Source: Opitutia bacterium UBA7876
GTDB taxonomy: Bacteria; Verrucomicrobiota; Verrucomicrobiia; Opitutales; Seribacteraceae
NCBI GenBank assembly: GCA_002500665.1
Contig: DLRY01000017.1
Span: 1 to 64,000 of the forward strand
Length of the DNA stretch: 64,000 nucleotides
Direction: 5' to 3'
The notes under the pieces are model-generated. The model searched no databases. It had not been told where the DNA came from and saw only the letters and a program-made list of their open reading frames with translations. Positions 62,069 through 64,000 of this stretch are shown piece after piece. Both the position numbers and the translations under genes were made by a program. Each line of letters begins with the position of its first letter. Within the stretch, counting starts at the first letter, position 1.

Positions 62069-64000
62069 ATGAAGAAGAGCAGTGTGTGGATGTTGGTAGC
62101 AGCCGGGTTTGCGTTGAATGCAGCCGGTTTGTTGTGGATCAGGAGTGAGGTCGGACAAGCCGGGAAAAAGAATTTCTTGCGGGAAGACCTCTCCTTGCAG
62201 GTCGTTTCCTTCGAGCCGGCCGAGCAAGCCGAAAAGACCGATCTTTTGCAAGTTTTCCTAAGCCGCGACCTGGCATCCGCGGAAGAGGTCGGGAGGCCCC
62301 TCGGATGGACTCCATTTACTTTCGAGCCTGCAGTCGAGGGCAACTGGATTTGGAGCCGCGGCGATGCGATGGGACTAAAGCTTTCCGAGCCGCTTCCAAA
62401 GGGAACTCAATTCTCCGTTCAGGCGACCGATCAAATTAGCGGAAAGCTGGGCTTGCCCTTGTCGGGAGCAACTAAGCTTTCCTTCCGTACCTCGCCCTTG
62501 CGCGTGGAGCGGTGCGAAGAGCTTGGCAAGAAGGGAGACCGTTTCGAGGTCGAGGTTCGCTTTAACCAGGAAGTCGAGCCCGGTACCTTGAGCGAATACC
62601 TAGAGGCCATCGACTCGGATGGCGAAAAGCTTGACAGGGTGATCATGGGGACGGGACGGAAGAGGGTCATGAGGGTTGCGGTCGAGGAGCCCAAGGACAG
62701 GATTTTTGAGATTAAGGTGAAGAGGGGAATGCCCGGCGTCGAGGGGCCCTTGGGTCTGGAGAGGGATTTCTTTTCCCAAATGTCGCTGGGTCCGTCCTTT
62801 GCCGTTCTTAATGCCCGTCCACCCTGGAGGCGTGGTGCGGACGAGAAATGCGCGGTCGAACTCCGCTTCAACAAGCGGGTCGACGTTCTGCGGGAAAGAC
62901 CAAGGGTCAAACTGGACCCCGAGGTTCCCGGGCTTGTCGTGAGCTGGACCGGGCAGGGTGTTCGTCTCTATGGGGCATTCGAATCACCGGACCGCCACTT
63001 CGTGGCTACCGTTGAAGACGACGTGGTTTCCTCAGACGGTGAGGTTTTGCCCGCCGGGGCGCGGTTTTCCTTCGTTATGCCGAAGCGTTCCCCGACGATC
63101 TCCTTCGTCCGTCATCAGGGCGTGCTCAGCCCGAAGGGAAACCTCGAGGTAGAGCTTAGGACCTGCGCCGTCCGTAACCTCAGGCTGAGCGCAACGAAGA
63201 TCTACCCGAATAACCTAGCTTCCCATTTGCGCGGAGATTCCCGGTACCAGCCGGATCGAATCGGTCGGGAATTGTTTTCCGTCGTAAAGCCCCTCAAGGT
63301 CGGGGCGAATGCCGTTTCCTTAAACGTGGTCAACCTGAAGGACTGGATTGAAGAACCCCTCGGGTTGTATTACCTGGAGGCGAGCAACGAGGATGGCGGT
63401 TGGCAGGACGATCAGGCCGTGGTTGCGGTTACCGACCTCATGATCACCACCAAGAGGCATCCGAGGGGAGTGCTTGCATGGGTGACTTCCCTGAGCGGAG
63501 GGTTTCCCGTCTCTGGCGTCGAGGTCTCTGTGGTCTCGACCTCCAACCAGCGGTTGGCCAAGGGTTTGACCGGCGAGAACGGCCTGGTCGAGCTTGATGC
63601 TCCAAAGGATCATCCGGACGGCGCTCCATGGGTCGTCTTGGCCCGCAAAGGGGAGGATCTTAGCTTCCGCCGTCTTGATCAAAGAAAATGGGACTTGCCG
63701 AAGGTGGCCAAGGATGGGCGGACTCCGGTTTCCGGCCTGGATGCTTGCCTTTATGCGGAGAGGGGGGTACGCCGACCCGGCGAACTCGTTCGCCTGACCG
63801 GTGTAGTGCGTGATGAAACCGGGAATGCGCCCGATGAAAAGACTCCCCTTGAGCTTCGAGTCTTCCGCCCCGACGGCAAGCTTGTGCAGTCCACTCCCCT
63901 CAAGCTCGGCAAAGGAGGAATCCTGCACCATGAATACCAAACTCACGTGGAGGCATGGACGGGAGGGTGGAGGTTTGGTCTTTTCCTCCCCGGATCGGAT
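62069..64000 (+). CDS. Alpha-2-macroglobulin family protein, YfhM-like, N-terminal part
   Basis: An open frame of 644 codons from ATG at 62069 to the window end, with AGGAAAAGGG before the start. A hydrophobic segment (about residues 5-24) serves as signal or anchor. Two or three beta domains with the theme RFNQEV or ELRFNKRV (around 165-300) precede a macroglobulin region; the MG2 hallmark appears as ACLYAERGVRRPGELVRLTG near residue 565, as in bacterial YfhM-type proteins. The thioester and A2M domains would lie beyond the window. It differs in layout from the macroglobulin at 27088, so the genome has at least two types. Confidence 0.9.
   Translation, partial: MKKSSVWMLVAAGFALNAAGLLWIRSEVGQAGKKNFLREDLSLQVVSFEPAEQAEKTDLLQVFLSRDLASAEEVGRPLGWTPFTFEPAVEGNWIWSRGDAMGLKLSEPLPKGTQFSVQATDQISGKLGLPLSGATKLSFRTSPLRVERCEELGKKGDRFEVEVRFNQEVEPGTLSEYLEAIDSDGEKLDRVIMGTGRKRVMRVAVEEPKDRIFEIKVKRGMPGVEGPLGLERDFFSQMSLGPSFAVLNARPPWRRGADEKCAVELRFNKRVDVLRERPRVKLDPEVPGLVVSWTGQGVRLYGAFESPDRHFVATVEDDVVSSDGEVLPAGARFSFVMPKRSPTISFVRHQGVLSPKGNLEVELRTCAVRNLRLSATKIYPNNLASHLRGDSRYQPDRIGRELFSVVKPLKVGANAVSLNVVNLKDWIEEPLGLYYLEASNEDGGWQDDQAVVAVTDLMITTKRHPRGVLAWVTSLSGGFPVSGVEVSVVSTSNQRLAKGLTGENGLVELDAPKDHPDGAPWVVLARKGEDLSFRRLDQRKWDLPKVAKDGRTPVSGLDACLYAERGVRRPGELVRLTGVVRDETGNAPDEKTPLELRVFRPDGKLVQSTPLKLGKGGILHHEYQTHVEAWTGGWRFGLFLPGSD

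Noticed and set aside
1..64000. CRISPR array, prophage, insertion sequence or integron
   Set aside because: No regular direct repeats with spacers, no transposase or integrase, and no terminal inverted repeats with target duplications were seen.

Overview
The window looks like the chromosome of a Verrucomicrobiota (or, less likely, Planctomycetota) bacterium. The main reasons are three linked DUF1549/DUF1553 (PSCyt2/PSD1) and DUF1501 gene pairs, two secreted sulfatases, a DUF1080 protein, an ECF sigma factor translationally coupled to a FecR/LamG membrane protein, and many Sec, Tat and lipoprotein signals. Base composition is moderately G+C-rich throughout. I see no phage, insertion sequence or CRISPR array, so this is a chromosomal segment dominated by envelope and secreted functions. 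Assignment to phylum is an inference from gene content.

Layout. 1-2073: the tail of one PSD1 protein and its DUF1501 partner. 2095-8036: a MacAB-TolC-like efflux operon (outer-membrane lipoprotein, membrane fusion protein, ABC ATPase-permease). 8039-11269 (minus): aldehyde dehydrogenase, glutamate-type dehydrogenase and a small RRM RNA-binding protein with a clear terminator. 11610-22524 (plus): a probable sulfated-glycan locus of sulfatase, cytochrome-bearing PSD1, DUF1501, beta-propeller, second sulfatase with an atypical active-site motif, and a TPR-containing gene broken by an in-frame TAG. 22761-26914 (minus): two overlapping amidohydrolase genes encoding three amidohydrolase-like domains, only one with visible metal ligands. 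27088-36381: a 2016-residue alpha-2-macroglobulin, an SGNH esterase, a GGCT-like protein, a GNAT acetyltransferase and a TlpA-like thioredoxin protein.

36526-39407: an unknown protein, the ECF sigma factor and its FecR/LamG partner. 39415-45566: MidA-type methyltransferase, S41 protease, TsaD, a small unknown, an assimilatory sulfite reductase split by a frameshift, and a SpoU-type RNA methyltransferase. 45563-48006 (minus): membrane protein, Nudix, GNAT and TPR genes, probably one operon. 48188-51098: small unknowns, a DUF1080 protein and structured intergenic DNA. 51219-55016: a third PSD1/DUF1501 pair. 55215-57490: a GYF/DUF898 membrane protein coupled to an M48 protease. 57487-58117: a decayed PHP-type gene. 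58229-61787: a MORN-like repeat protein, an EEP-family hydrolase and a tandem pair of paralogous membrane proteins. 61817-61890 (minus): tRNA-Gly. From 62069 a second, YfhM-like alpha-2-macroglobulin runs off the end.

The common theme is acquisition and processing of sulfated or complex glycans at the envelope (sulfatases, PSD1/DUF1501, DUF1080, SGNH esterase), with envelope defence and quality control (two macroglobulins, M48 and S41 proteases, efflux pump). Three coding sequences carry apparent inactivating lesions (TPR gene, sulfite reductase, PHP gene); whether these are true decay or sequence errors cannot be decided from the window alone.
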